Source of the DNA: Proteobacteria bacterium SG_bin4
GTDB lineage: Bacteria > Pseudomonadota > Gammaproteobacteria > Burkholderiales > Nitrosomonadaceae
Assembly (NCBI GenBank): GCA_002083395.1
Contig: LWDH01000044.1
Span: forward strand, 50,572 to 114,571
DNA length: 64,000 nt
Direction of reading: 5' to 3'
Position 1 is the stretch's first letter, and every line of letters starts with the position of its first letter. The position numbers were made by a program, and so were the translations under genes. Positions 25,761-34,896 of this stretch are shown here, piece by piece. Below the pieces are notes generated by a model. The model had not been told where the DNA came from and did no database searches. It saw only the letters and a program-made list of their open reading frames with translations.

Positions 25761-26522
25761 TCAAGTTTGCGGGGGCGTGCGCAGAAATTTCGGCAGCGGC
25801 AATCCGTACCAGCTTTTAACATACAGATAGCGCCGCACCGGCGTTTTAATCATCAGTAACAGCAATCCGATGGAGTACAGACACCACACCGCCACCCCTT
25901 CGTTCAAGTCGTTCGTGGTCATGTACGCCAGCAACGGTCCCGACAGGAAGTGATAACTCACCATTTTCCAGGACCCGTACAGCAACGGCAGCACAAAGGC
26001 GGTGTAACCGTAAACATTTCCCATAAAGACATTGCCGTTGGCGGGAATGGCCCAGGCGATATGCCAATCGCCGGAGGTCGAACAAATCTGTTCACCGCAG
26101 AAAGGCATGGTGAATTTTGCGCTGGTGAAAAATGTCATGGTGTAGTTTCGTTCATAACAGTAGACGACCCAATCGAACGGATAAATCCGCATCATGAAAA
26201 TGACCGCAGCAGCAGCGCACAATGTGTAAACCGCCGGTGCGATGCGTCGGCGCAAGTTTTCCGGGATGAAATGCATCGCGACTGCATTGACAAAAAAGGG
26301 TTGAAACGCGATATGCATATATCCCAGAAAAGTCGCAATCTGATTTCTTGGGTCCTGACATTGATCGATCACCGTGTAAGTGTACGCTTGCAGCAATTCC
26401 ATCAACGAAAAGTACGCCAGCGCGGCGCATAACACGCCGGATTCACCCTTCCGGTAAAAATAGACGGTACTCGCAATGCCGGCCACCGCTAACGCCGCCG
26501 ACGCTTCTCCACTCCAGCACAT
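25761..26522 (-). CDS. DUF5765-type integral membrane protein
   Basis: 253 residues with about seven hydrophobic helices. The MCWSGEASA start is characteristic of the DUF5765 family; FLGYMHIAFQPFFVNAVAM and WHIAWAIPANG are further conserved-looking segments. Several charged/His residues lie at helix ends. No function known for the family; no operon partner. Confidence 0.75.
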   Translation of the reverse strand: MCWSGEASAALAVAGIASTVYFYRKGESGVLCAALAYFSLMELLQAYTYTVIDQCQDPRNQIATFLGYMHIAFQPFFVNAVAMHFIPENLRRRIAPAVYTLCAAAAVIFMMRIYPFDWVVYCYERNYTMTFFTSAKFTMPFCGEQICSTSGDWHIAWAIPANGNVFMGNVYGYTAFVLPLLYGSWKMVSYHFLSGPLLAYMTTNDLNEGVAVWCLYSIGLLLLMIKTPVRRYLYVKSWYGLPLPKFLRTPPQT

Positions 26523-26736
26523 ATAACCTCTCTCGAATTATTGAATATGCGCCTGGCAGATTTTCGGACTTATCGAAGGATTTCGATGAAACGTCAACAG
26601 TCTGTTCACGCAATAACCGTTGACTTAAAAGAAATTTGGTCTTGGTAGGACAGGATTTACAAGGGCATTGCGGCCTATTGTACATGGCTGCCTATTAAAT
26701 AGACAGCCGCTGCTTCAAATATCGATCGGTGTTTCC

Positions 26737-27549
26737 TTAAATCCTCATCTGCTTTCGCACCGCCCAGGCGAACAGCCGCGCGCCTAACAACCAGCGGGAA
26801 ATCACTGCGGTTTTCGAATCCCACGGCAATGCGTGCCGGACGGGCCGGATCGACCGGTTCACTGCTTTCAGAATTGCTCTGGCAATGATTTCCGGACCGG
26901 GTGCTTGCGGTTCTCCAGCGAGCAGCCGATGCAAACCGTCGATGATATTGCGATACACCGGGGGATGTTGAACAGTCTCGAGCAACGCGAATTCCTTCTC
27001 GGCGAATTCGGTTTTGATCAGACCGGGCGCGATGACAACGACATCGATTCCCAACGCTTTGACTTCGCCGCGCAGCGATTCCGATAAGGCTTCGACCGCG
27101 TGTTTCGACGCGGCGTACCAGCCGAAACCCGGCAGTGCGATTTTTCCGAGAATCGAGGAAATGTTGACGATGCAGCCCGATCGTTGTTCGCGCATATGCG
27201 GCAGGACGGCTTGAATGAAATGCGCGTAACCGAACACGTTCACTTCGAATTGACGATACGCGGCTTCCATCGAGACGCATTCGAGCGTGCCCAGTTGGCC
27301 GTAACCGGCATTATTGACAAGCACATCGATGCGGCCTTTGGTTGCGATGACATGCGCCACCGCCGCATTAACCGCCGCGAGATCGGTTACATCGAGCGGA
27401 AGCGGTTCGATGCTATCCGAACGGATTTGCTCCAGCCGCTGTTCCCGGCGCGCCATTGCAAACACATAAAAACCATGCTGCGCCAGCAAGCAAGCCGTAG
27501 CTTTGCCGATTCCGCTCGATGCACCAGTCACCAATGCAATTCGTTGCAT
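26737..27549 (-). CDS. Short-chain dehydrogenase/reductase
   Basis: 270-residue classical SDR: TGASSGIGKA (cofactor loop), DVLVNNAGYG, VNISSILG (Ser), YAASKH (catalytic Tyr and Lys). LARPEQ-type ARREQRLEQ after the second strand suggests NADP preference. ATG 27549 with AGGA upstream is preferred over 27567. Substrate unknown; the divergent cupin gene starts 100 bp away. Confidence 0.9.
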   Translation of the reverse strand: MQRIALVTGASSGIGKATACLLAQHGFYVFAMARREQRLEQIRSDSIEPLPLDVTDLAAVNAAVAHVIATKGRIDVLVNNAGYGQLGTLECVSMEAAYRQFEVNVFGYAHFIQAVLPHMREQRSGCIVNISSILGKIALPGFGWYAASKHAVEALSESLRGEVKALGIDVVVIAPGLIKTEFAEKEFALLETVQHPPVYRNIIDGLHRLLAGEPQAPGPEIIARAILKAVNRSIRPVRHALPWDSKTAVISRWLLGARLFAWAVRKQMRI

Positions 27550-27649
27550 ATCGCAATCCTTTTTCACGATCCAGGCTATCGATCTTGCCGGGAAATCCGG
27601 GATACAATAAACCGATGCCTGTTAATTCAGCAATTCCTGCGAGTATTTT

Positions 27650-27958
27650 ATGCCACTGCAAAACATTTTTTCAGCGATTCCACGGGATCTATCCGCGGAA
27701 GTTTTCGAGACTTTGATCGAAAGCAATTCGATCAAGATTGAACGGATCGTTTCAAAAGGCCAGCAATCGCTTTGGTACGATCAGGCGCAACACGAATGGG
27801 TCATGGTTCTGAAAGGACAAGCGGTACTATCGTTCGACGATCAAACGTCGGTACAGCTTGGAGAGGGCGATTTCATCAATATCCCCTCTCATAAAAAACA
27901 TCGGGTTTCTTGGACGGATCCCGATCAGGAAACGATTTGGCTGGCGATTCATTATTAA
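27650..27958 (+). CDS. Cupin-domain protein
   Basis: 102 residues. EWVMVLKGQAVLSFDDQ is cupin motif 1 region and GDFINIPSHKKHRVSWTD motif 2, with histidines for a metal. Small single-domain cupin; no substrate can be given. A hairpin around 27956-27990 lies between it and the convergent rpmE. Confidence 0.85.
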   Translation: MPLQNIFSAIPRDLSAEVFETLIESNSIKIERIVSKGQQSLWYDQAQHEWVMVLKGQAVLSFDDQTSVQLGEGDFINIPSHKKHRVSWTDPDQETIWLAIHY

Positions 27959-27990
27959 GCCGATCAGGCATCTTCAGCCGATCCGGCTTA
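27956..27990. terminator. Possible bidirectional hairpin
   Basis: TAAGCCGATC and GATCCGGCTTA form an imperfect stem (one bulge) between the convergent cupin and rpmE genes. No clear T-run on either side. Confidence 0.35.
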
Positions 27991-28004
27991 AGGTGAATCA
28001 AAAA

Positions 28005-28217
28005 TTACTTGCTCGACAAATGACCGTATTTTTGGCGGAATTTTTCAACCCGGCCGGCAGTATCCACAATTTTCTGTTTTCCGGTATAAAACGGATGACA
28101 TTGCGAACATACTTCGATACTTAAAGCCTTGTTCATGGTCGAACGCGTTTTAAACACATTGCCGCAACTGCAAGTAACGGTAATCTCCTGGTAGTCTGGG
28201 TGAATTTCTGCTTTCAT
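28005..28217 (-). CDS. rpmE: 50S ribosomal protein L31, zinc (C+) form
   Basis: 70 residues. KAEIHPDYQEITVTCSCGN, then VCSQCHPFYTGKQKIVDTAGRV is the L31 signature. Cysteines C16, C18, C37 and C40 are all present, so this is the zinc-binding form. It lies downstream of rho on the same strand. Confidence 0.96.
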   Translation of the reverse strand: MKAEIHPDYQEITVTCSCGNVFKTRSTMNKALSIEVCSQCHPFYTGKQKIVDTAGRVEKFRQKYGHLSSK

Positions 28218-28313
28218 TTACTGCTTCCTCAATGACTGATCCCAAAAGGGAAAATTAAAAAGTTGTGTATTATCCTTTATTGCGGATGCCGGTGCAACTG
28301 CCGTGATCCAAAC

Positions 28314-29573
28314 CTATACCCGCCGCATGGAATCAAAAAAATCCGAATTGTTCTTGGTTGCCTTGATTTTATCGAGCAAAAACGACATTGCATCCATATC
28401 ATCCATTGGGTGCAGCAATTTGCGCAATACCCATATTTTTTGCAGCACTTCGGGTGGAATCAACAATTCTTCGCGGCGGGTGCCGGAGCGATTCACGTTA
28501 ATCGCCGGATAAATGCGCTTCTCGGCCATGCGCCGGTCCAAATGGATTTCCATATTACCGGTGCCTTTGAATTCTTCATAAATCACATCGTCCATGCGCG
28601 AGCCGGTATCAATCAGCGCGGTGGCGATAATAGTCAGCGAGCCGCCTTCCTCAACATTGCGGGCCGCACCGAAAAAGCGTTTGGGCCGTTGCAAGGCATT
28701 GGCATCGACACCGCCGGTCAATACTTTGCCGGAAGCCGGTACCACCGTGTTATACGCGCGCGCCAAACGGGTAATCGAATCGAGTAAGATTACTACGTCT
28801 TTTTTATGCTCGACCAGGCGTTTGGCTTTCTCGATCACCATTTCAGCAACCTGCACATGCCGTGTCGCGGCTTCATCGAATGTCGATGAAATCACTTCGC
28901 CTCTGACGGAGCGGATCATGTCGGTCACTTCCTCGGGACGCTCGTCGATCAGCAGCACGATCAAGATCACATCCGGATAATTGGCCGCGATGGCATGCGC
29001 AATGTGCTGCAGCATCACGGTTTTACCGGACTTGGGACTGGCAACCAGCAAACCGCGCTGGCCTTTACCGATCGGCGCGATCAAATCAATAATCCGGCCA
29101 GTAATATTTTCTTCGGCTTTGATATCGCGTTCCAGCATCAACCGTTCATCCGGGAATAGCGGCGTCAGATTTTCAAATAGAATTTTTTGCTTGGAGTTTT
29201 CTGGTGGTTCGTTATTGACTTTATCCACCTTGACCAGCGCAAAATAACGCTCGCCGTCTTTGGGCGGACGGATCTCTCCGTCGATCGAATCTCCGGTATG
29301 CAAATTAAACCGGCGGATCTGACTTGGAGAGATATAAATGTCGTCAGGACCGGCAAGATACGAAGTGTCCGGGGAGCGTAAAAACCCGAAGCCATCCTGG
29401 AGCACTTCCAAGGTCCCATGTCCATAGATATTTTCACCCTTCTTAGCCTGATTCTTTAGCAATGCGAAAATCAAGTCCTGCTTTCGCATTCGGTTGGCTC
29501 CGTCAATTTCGTTTTCGACAGCCATTTTTACTAATTCGGTGACATGTAAATTTTTAAGATCAGATAAGCGCAT
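28314..29573 (-). CDS. rho: Transcription termination factor Rho
   Basis: 419-residue hexameric RNA-dependent ATPase. N-terminal helix bundle (MRLSDLKNLHVTELVKMA), RNA-binding cold-shock-like domain (GFGFLRSPDTSYLAGPDDIY), Walker A SPKSGKTVML, Walker B VILLDSITRLARAYN, Q-loop and R-loop region TGGVDANALQRPKRFFGAARN. Normal length. A 143-bp leader separates it from trxA upstream, as in E. coli, where such leaders allow Rho autoregulation. Confidence 0.98.
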   Translation of the reverse strand: MRLSDLKNLHVTELVKMAVENEIDGANRMRKQDLIFALLKNQAKKGENIYGHGTLEVLQDGFGFLRSPDTSYLAGPDDIYISPSQIRRFNLHTGDSIDGEIRPPKDGERYFALVKVDKVNNEPPENSKQKILFENLTPLFPDERLMLERDIKAEENITGRIIDLIAPIGKGQRGLLVASPKSGKTVMLQHIAHAIAANYPDVILIVLLIDERPEEVTDMIRSVRGEVISSTFDEAATRHVQVAEMVIEKAKRLVEHKKDVVILLDSITRLARAYNTVVPASGKVLTGGVDANALQRPKRFFGAARNVEEGGSLTIIATALIDTGSRMDDVIYEEFKGTGNMEIHLDRRMAEKRIYPAINVNRSGTRREELLIPPEVLQKIWVLRKLLHPMDDMDAMSFLLDKIKATKNNSDFFDSMRRV

Positions 29574-29716
29574 GGATGGGCTCGGAAAAGGGGGTTTACG
29601 TATTAAAAGATTAAAGTGCCGGAAGGAAAGCGATGACGGACGGGAAAGTATCAGCTACGGCCGTGGCCTACATCAAAGTTAGTCCACAAGACTCATTGTT
29701 CAACAGGGTCAGTGGG

Positions 29717-30043
29717 TTAAATGTGGCTGTCAATAAACGCGGTTAATTGCGATTTTGAGAGTGCGCCCACTTTCGTCGCTTCAATATTGCCGTTCTTGAA
29801 CAACATCAGTGTCGGAATTCCACGAATGCCGTATTTAGGCGGTGTCGACTGATTTTCATCAATATTGAGTTTCGCAACTTTCAAACGATCGCCGTATTCA
29901 TTCGCGATTTCGTCAAGAATCGGGGCTATCATCTTGCATGGACCACACCACTCCGCCCAGTAATCCACTAAAACGGGAACTGTCGACTGCAACACTTCCG
30001 CTTCGAAATTTGCATCGGTTACATAATGAATATGCTGACTCAT
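29717..30043 (-). CDS. trxA: Thioredoxin
   Basis: 108 residues with the active site WAEWCGPCKMI and the cis-proline loop GIRGIPTLMLFKNG. Reduces cytoplasmic disulfides. Position directly upstream of rho is the conserved trxA-rho order. Confidence 0.97.
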   Translation of the reverse strand: MSQHIHYVTDANFEAEVLQSTVPVLVDYWAEWCGPCKMIAPILDEIANEYGDRLKVAKLNIDENQSTPPKYGIRGIPTLMLFKNGNIEATKVGALSKSQLTAFIDSHI

Positions 30044-30183
30044 AAAATCCTCTTTTATTAAATTATTAGTTTCAGGAATAGTTACCTCAGTATTATCGCT
30101 GAGATGGGTTTACTTGATCGCTTGGAAAAAAGCTGTAAAAGAAAGGTATTAATACGAATTGGCAATGCTATAGAAAAACCTGC

Positions 30184-30206
30184 AAAAAGGGAAGTGGCAC
30201 TCCCCC
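30184..30206 (-). terminator. Rho-independent terminator of the iron-transport operon
   Basis: On the minus strand GGGGAG-TGCCA-CTTCCC forms a short stem followed by TTTTT, about 55 bp after the stop codon of the ATP-binding subunit gene and before the trxA promoter region. Confidence 0.65.
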
Positions 30207-30259
30207 TAAAAATTCAATCCGGGAGTCAAATGTACGAAAATTGTCAACACCGCCGATCG

Positions 30260-31315
30260 TCACGGCAACGACTGCGGAAAAACCACCAAATGATGCGTTT
30301 CGAGTTTGATACCGATTTTCTCGCCAACCAGATGATTATGATGACTGGGAACCAACGCCAGAATCCGCTCACCCCCGGCAAGACGCAAGGCATACAGAAT
30401 CTCCGCACCCCGGAACGCCTTGCTGATGATGGTTGCCTGTAACGGACTGGCATCATCGTGAACGATATCATCCGGTCTAAGCAAGACTTCGACGACATCA
30501 CCCGTTACACAGTGACGCGGTACTTCACCCTCGATCACCCCGAGTTCGATCTCAACTTGCTGCGGATTTTTCACAGTGCCGGTCACAAAAACGCCTTGCC
30601 CGATAAAATCAGCGACAAACCGGTTAGCGGGATGATGGTATAAATTAAAAGCGGTATCCCATTGCTGCATTGCGCCGTGGTTCATAACGCCGATCTCATC
30701 TGCAATTGCAAAAGCTTCGGCTTGATCATGCGTTACCAGAATGGCGGTTATTTTCTGGTGCTTCAGAATCTCGCGGACTTCCATGCTCAAGCGTTCGCGC
30801 AAGCTGACATCGAGATTGGAAAAAGGCTCATCCAGCAGCAATAATGCCGGTTTCGGCGCTAATGCCCGCGCCAGCGCCACGCGCTGTTGCTGGCCGCCCG
30901 AAAGCTCATGCGGATATTTTTTTGCGACCGTGGCGAGATGAACAACATGCAGCAACTCTTCAACACGCTGTTCGCGTTCGTTTTTGGTTAACCGATGCAG
31001 ACCAAAACCGATATTGGCAGCAACGTCGAGATGCGGAAACAACGCATAATCTTGAAAAACCATCCCGATCCGCCTGTTTTCCGGCGGCACCTGATGCTTG
31101 GGATCACTGACGCACACGCCATTCAGCAAAATTTCTCCCGCCGATACTGGTTCAAATCCGGCGATACAACGCAACGCCGTGGTTTTCCCGCAGCCGCTCG
31201 GGCCCAGCAAGCAACCGATTTGACCTTGCTGCAAGGTCAACGATAAATCTTGAATAACAACCTGCGAGCCATAGGCCTGGCGGACATTTTTCAGCTGCAA
31301 CAGAACGTTACCCAT
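30260..31315 (-). CDS. fbpC: Fe(III) ABC transporter ATP-binding protein
   Basis: 351 residues. Walker A GPSGCGKTTAL, signature LSGGQQQRVALARAL, Walker B LLLLDEPFSNLD, H-loop VTHDQAEA, then a C-terminal TOBE-type regulatory domain (EVLLRPDDIVHDD). Energises the FbpB permease. It starts 4 bp after fbpB ends. Confidence 0.92.
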   Translation of the reverse strand: MGNVLLQLKNVRQAYGSQVVIQDLSLTLQQGQIGCLLGPSGCGKTTALRCIAGFEPVSAGEILLNGVCVSDPKHQVPPENRRIGMVFQDYALFPHLDVAANIGFGLHRLTKNEREQRVEELLHVVHLATVAKKYPHELSGGQQQRVALARALAPKPALLLLDEPFSNLDVSLRERLSMEVREILKHQKITAILVTHDQAEAFAIADEIGVMNHGAMQQWDTAFNLYHHPANRFVADFIGQGVFVTGTVKNPQQVEIELGVIEGEVPRHCVTGDVVEVLLRPDDIVHDDASPLQATIISKAFRGAEILYALRLAGGERILALVPSHHNHLVGEKIGIKLETHHLVVFPQSLP

Positions 31316-31319
31316 ACGA

Positions 31320-32984
31320 TTACTTTTCAGTTTGGCGCATCAATAAGAAAATCGGGATCAATCCTGCCAATACCAAGGTGACGGCAGGCAAAGCCGCTTG
31401 ATCCCACTGGCCTTCGGAGGTCATTTCATAAATGCGGACCGCCAGCGTATCCCAACCGAACGGACGGGTCATCAGCGTGATCGGCATCTCCTTCATGACA
31501 TCGACAAACACTAAGGCAGCCGCGGTAAAAATGCCCGATTTCAAGATCGGCGCTTGCACTTTCCTGATCATAGACCAACCATGCACGCCCAAACTCATCG
31601 CCGCTTCGTCGATACTCGGCGTTATCCGCTGCATTGCGCTATCAACCGGATAGTGGCTGACCGCCATGAAACGGATCAAATAAGCAATCAGCATTGCAAC
31701 CAGCGTACCTTGCAAGATTTGACCGGTATCCATCTGAAACCAGTTCAGCGCCAGTTCGCTGAGTCGCGCATCCAGCCACGTCAACGGTAGATAAACACCG
31801 ATTGCGAGAACCGCGCCGGGTAATGCATAACCAATGGTCGCGATGCGCACGGCATTTTTGGTCGCAGTATCCGGGTATCGCCGCGCCGCATAGACCATCG
31901 CAATCACCATCGCACAAATCAACAATGCCGCCATGCCGGACAACGATAGCGAATGCCATAGAAAATCCAGATAGCGGGCAAAATCATAATCATGCGCAAA
32001 CGAATCGGCCGCCCAATAGCTTAACTGCATGACCGGCAGCAAAAAAGCCAGAAACAACACGCTGAACATGGATCCGCTCACCAATCCCCCCTGCCATCCG
32101 CTTAACGTGATGCGCTGCGCGCGTGCACTTCGTTTGGATTCTGCGTAACGCATACGCGCGCGGAATTGCTGTTCCAGCACAATCACCACAAAGACGATAA
32201 TAATCAACAAGGAAGCAAGTTGCGAAGCCGCTTGCAAGGAAAACATGCTAAACCATGCTTTGTAAATAGCGGTGGTGAAAGTATTGTAATTAAACACCGC
32301 CACCGTGCCAAAATCCGCCAGTGTTTCCATTAGCACCAGCATCAAGCCGCCGGCAATCCAAGGACGCGCCATCGGCAACGCCACTTTGAAAAAGCCCTGC
32401 ACTTTGTTTAAACCCAGCGATTGAGCGACTTCCAGCGAACGCTTGCCCTGACTTAAGAAAGCATTTTTCGCCAGCAAATAGACATAGGGATAAAAAGCCA
32501 ATGTCATGACCAGGATCACGCCCGCTCTGCCGCGTATTTCCGGAAACCACGGCAAATCAGAATCCAGCCACGCGCGCAAAGTCGTTTGCACCGGTCCGGT
32601 AAAATCAAACAAACCCAATGCGACAAAGGCTGTCACATAGGCCGGCATGGCCATCGGTAACAACAATGCCCAAGCGAAGAACCGCCGCCCGGGAAATTCA
32701 TAGACCGAGATAAACCAGGCCAACCCGATACCGACCACCGCGGTGCCGCAGATAACCCCCGCGGCGAGCCAAAAGGTATTGATTAATATATCCGGAAGCG
32801 TGGTTTCAAGCAGATGCCGCCAGATGTCGCCGGCAGGCGCCAGCAATGACGACACTACCACAGCAACCGGCGCCAACACCAGTGCGGCTGCGATAAAAGG
32901 CACCAAGCGCCAGAATGTTAAGAACCGATAACGAGGAGACAGCGCGGACAGTTTTTCACCAGAAAGAGCATTATGCTTGAACAC
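31320..32984 (-). CDS. fbpB: Fe(III) ABC transporter permease (double domain)
   Basis: 554 residues with about 12 membrane helices in two halves, each with an EAA-like loop (LEVAQSLGLNKVQGFFKVALP and EAAMSLGVHGWSMIRKVQ...). This fused arrangement is typical of FbpB/SfuB permeases. Forms the membrane channel with FbpC and receives iron from FbpA. Confidence 0.92.
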   Translation of the reverse strand: MFKHNALSGEKLSALSPRYRFLTFWRLVPFIAAALVLAPVAVVVSSLLAPAGDIWRHLLETTLPDILINTFWLAAGVICGTAVVGIGLAWFISVYEFPGRRFFAWALLLPMAMPAYVTAFVALGLFDFTGPVQTTLRAWLDSDLPWFPEIRGRAGVILVMTLAFYPYVYLLAKNAFLSQGKRSLEVAQSLGLNKVQGFFKVALPMARPWIAGGLMLVLMETLADFGTVAVFNYNTFTTAIYKAWFSMFSLQAASQLASLLIIIVFVVIVLEQQFRARMRYAESKRSARAQRITLSGWQGGLVSGSMFSVLFLAFLLPVMQLSYWAADSFAHDYDFARYLDFLWHSLSLSGMAALLICAMVIAMVYAARRYPDTATKNAVRIATIGYALPGAVLAIGVYLPLTWLDARLSELALNWFQMDTGQILQGTLVAMLIAYLIRFMAVSHYPVDSAMQRITPSIDEAAMSLGVHGWSMIRKVQAPILKSGIFTAAALVFVDVMKEMPITLMTRPFGWDTLAVRIYEMTSEGQWDQAALPAVTLVLAGLIPIFLLMRQTEK

Positions 32985-33022
32985 GCTGCAATTGGCTGAT
33001 AACGCGATGAACTACCGCTCGT

Positions 33023-34036
33023 TTAGCGATAGCCCGCGCGATCCATCAGCTTTACGGCAGCCGTTTGTAACTCACCCGCTTTCGCCAGATTCATCGGATT
33101 CTGTTTGAAATTGCCCCATGATGCGACAAACGGATCCGCTGCAATCTTCGGATTAACCGGATATTCCATGTTCACGTCGGCAAACAGGTTTTGCGCTTTG
33201 TCCGACGATAAAAATTCCAGCAGTTTGATCGCGGCGGCTTCGTTACGGCCGTGACGCGTGACACCGGCGCCGGAGATGTTGACATGCACGCCGCCGTCAT
33301 TCTGATTCGGCCAGAAAACCGCCAGCGGCAGCTTGGGATCCTTGCTCATCAGCCGGCCAAAATAATAGGTATTGACGATCGTCACATCGCATTTACCGGC
33401 GGCCACGAATTCCAATGCACGGGTATCGTCGGATAAAGGATCGGTGGCCAGATTCGCCACCCAGCCCTTCACGATTGCTTCGGTCTTGGCTTCGCCATGC
33501 TCGGCGATCATCATCGCCACCAGCGACTGGTTATAAACTTTCTTTGAAGTACGCAAGCATAAACGATTGCGCCATTTGGGATCGGCCAAATCTTCGTAAG
33601 TCGATAGCTCTTCCGGTTTCACTTTCTTGGTGTTGTAAATCAGCGTCCGCGCCCGGATCGACAAACCGAACCATTCATTCGCCGGATCACGTAAATGCGC
33701 CGGGATATTGCTCTCCAGCACATCCGACTTGACCGGTTTCAACAACCCCGCCTGCGCTGCCGCCCAAAGATTTCCGGCATCGGCGGTGATCAGCATATCA
33801 GCCGGCGTGTTTTTCCCTTCGGCTTCGAGCCGCGCCAGCAGCGCGCCTTCATTGTCGGTCGTATATTTGACTTTGATGCCGGTTTCCTTGGTAAACGCAT
33901 CGAACATCGGTTTTATGAGTTGTTCGATACGCGCGGAATAAACGACCACTTCTTCCGCATGAACCGGTTGAATAGCAACGAGCGTAAACAGGAAAAAAAA
34001 CGCAGCCAAGAAATGGCATTTAATAAGACGTGACAT
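33023..34036 (-). CDS. fbpA: Periplasmic Fe(III)-binding protein
   Basis: 337 residues. Signal peptide CHFLAAFFFLFTLVAIQPVHA, then EEVVVYSARIEQLIKPMFDAFTKETGIKVKYTT; the central IVNTYYFGRLM contains the paired tyrosines that bind ferric iron. First gene of the fbpABC operon, with a Fur-like operator over its promoter. Confidence 0.93.
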   Translation of the reverse strand: MSRLIKCHFLAAFFFLFTLVAIQPVHAEEVVVYSARIEQLIKPMFDAFTKETGIKVKYTTDNEGALLARLEAEGKNTPADMLITADAGNLWAAAQAGLLKPVKSDVLESNIPAHLRDPANEWFGLSIRARTLIYNTKKVKPEELSTYEDLADPKWRNRLCLRTSKKVYNQSLVAMMIAEHGEAKTEAIVKGWVANLATDPLSDDTRALEFVAAGKCDVTIVNTYYFGRLMSKDPKLPLAVFWPNQNDGGVHVNISGAGVTRHGRNEAAAIKLLEFLSSDKAQNLFADVNMEYPVNPKIAADPFVASWGNFKQNPMNLAKAGELQTAAVKLMDRAGYR

Positions 34037-34087
34037 GAAAAACTTCCAAGCAAAAATGTTGAAAAACCGGATTAACCTATGGCCGGT

Positions 34088-34121
34088 ACTATAGTATGGA
34101 TAAGAATAATTATCAATTATC
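34088..34121 (-). promoter_or_regulatory. Sigma-70 promoter with overlapping Fur-like box
   Basis: On the minus strand TTGATA (34116-34111), 17-bp spacer, TATAGT (34093-34088). The stretch GATAATTGATAATTATTCTTATC at 34099-34121 closely resembles a Fur box (GATAAT hexamers) and covers the -35. It is about 50-85 bp before fbpA and overlaps the 3' end of the upstream gene. Iron repression is inferred. Confidence 0.7.
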
Positions 34122-34874
34122 CGCTACCGGTTGAAACCAACCGCTGAGTTCCTTGCGTCCGACCAACGGCAGCTTGATCGCCGGGGGATCGAGATCGACA
34201 CCGAAAGACAATCCGAGAAAATTGAATTCGATGCCTTCGACTTCACTGACCAATACCCCCATCAAACCGAATAACGAAACCTGAAAACCGCTGCCGCTCG
34301 GTGCCTGGCCGATCAATTTGTAACCAAGATAATCCTTGCCGATCGCCGTCGGTGGCAAGTCCAGTTGCAATTCCGGCACGGCGCGTGAAATCCAAGCCAC
34401 AAATGTATTGGAATTCGGTCCCGGCCAGATCGTGTAATTCTTAGGATACGGATAATTGCGCGCGGCTTCGTCGATTTTCGCAATCAGCGCGTCCACGCCT
34501 TCGCCGCGCTTATCCAGCAGCAGTTCGGGCATATTGCCGTACCAGCGCCGGTCCGGCACATTGTCATAAATCACCACCACCGGCAGCTTCCGCCGCTGCA
34601 TCCAGCCGATCACTTCGTAAATCGTGAACGATTCTGCCGCCGTGGGCTTGACCGCAATCCAGGTATGAATCCCCAAATAGCCGCGCCAGCTGAATGCGCG
34701 CGCGCCATATACCTGCACGACCGCCTCCGGCGTTGTGGCCGGATCCGGCGCGATACCGGCCGGTTCGCGGCTGGCATTCCACCAGTATTGCGCCTGCGCG
34801 CGGTGCGGCGTCGCGGCAATCAGCACCACTCCCAGTGTCAGCAGTATAGAAAAAAAGATAGCGATCCGTTTCAT
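34113..34874 (-). CDS. DUF3750-type exported protein
   Basis: 253 residues with signal peptide (IAIFFSILLTLGVVLIAATPHRAQA). VQVYGARAFSWRGYLGIHTWIAVKP and YDNVPDRRWYGNMPELLLDKRG match the DUF3750 family; ARNYPYPKNYTIWPGPNSNTFVAW holds conserved-looking N and T residues of the NlpC-like look. No proven function. It is the last gene of the minus-strand block that begins at 42112. Confidence 0.75.
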   Translation of the reverse strand: MKRIAIFFSILLTLGVVLIAATPHRAQAQYWWNASREPAGIAPDPATTPEAVVQVYGARAFSWRGYLGIHTWIAVKPTAAESFTIYEVIGWMQRRKLPVVVIYDNVPDRRWYGNMPELLLDKRGEGVDALIAKIDEAARNYPYPKNYTIWPGPNSNTFVAWISRAVPELQLDLPPTAIGKDYLGYKLIGQAPSGSGFQVSLFGLMGVLVSEVEGIEFNFLGLSFGVDLDPPAIKLPLVGRKELSGWFQPVADN

Positions 34875-34896
34875 TTAATCATTGACTTAAACTGTT

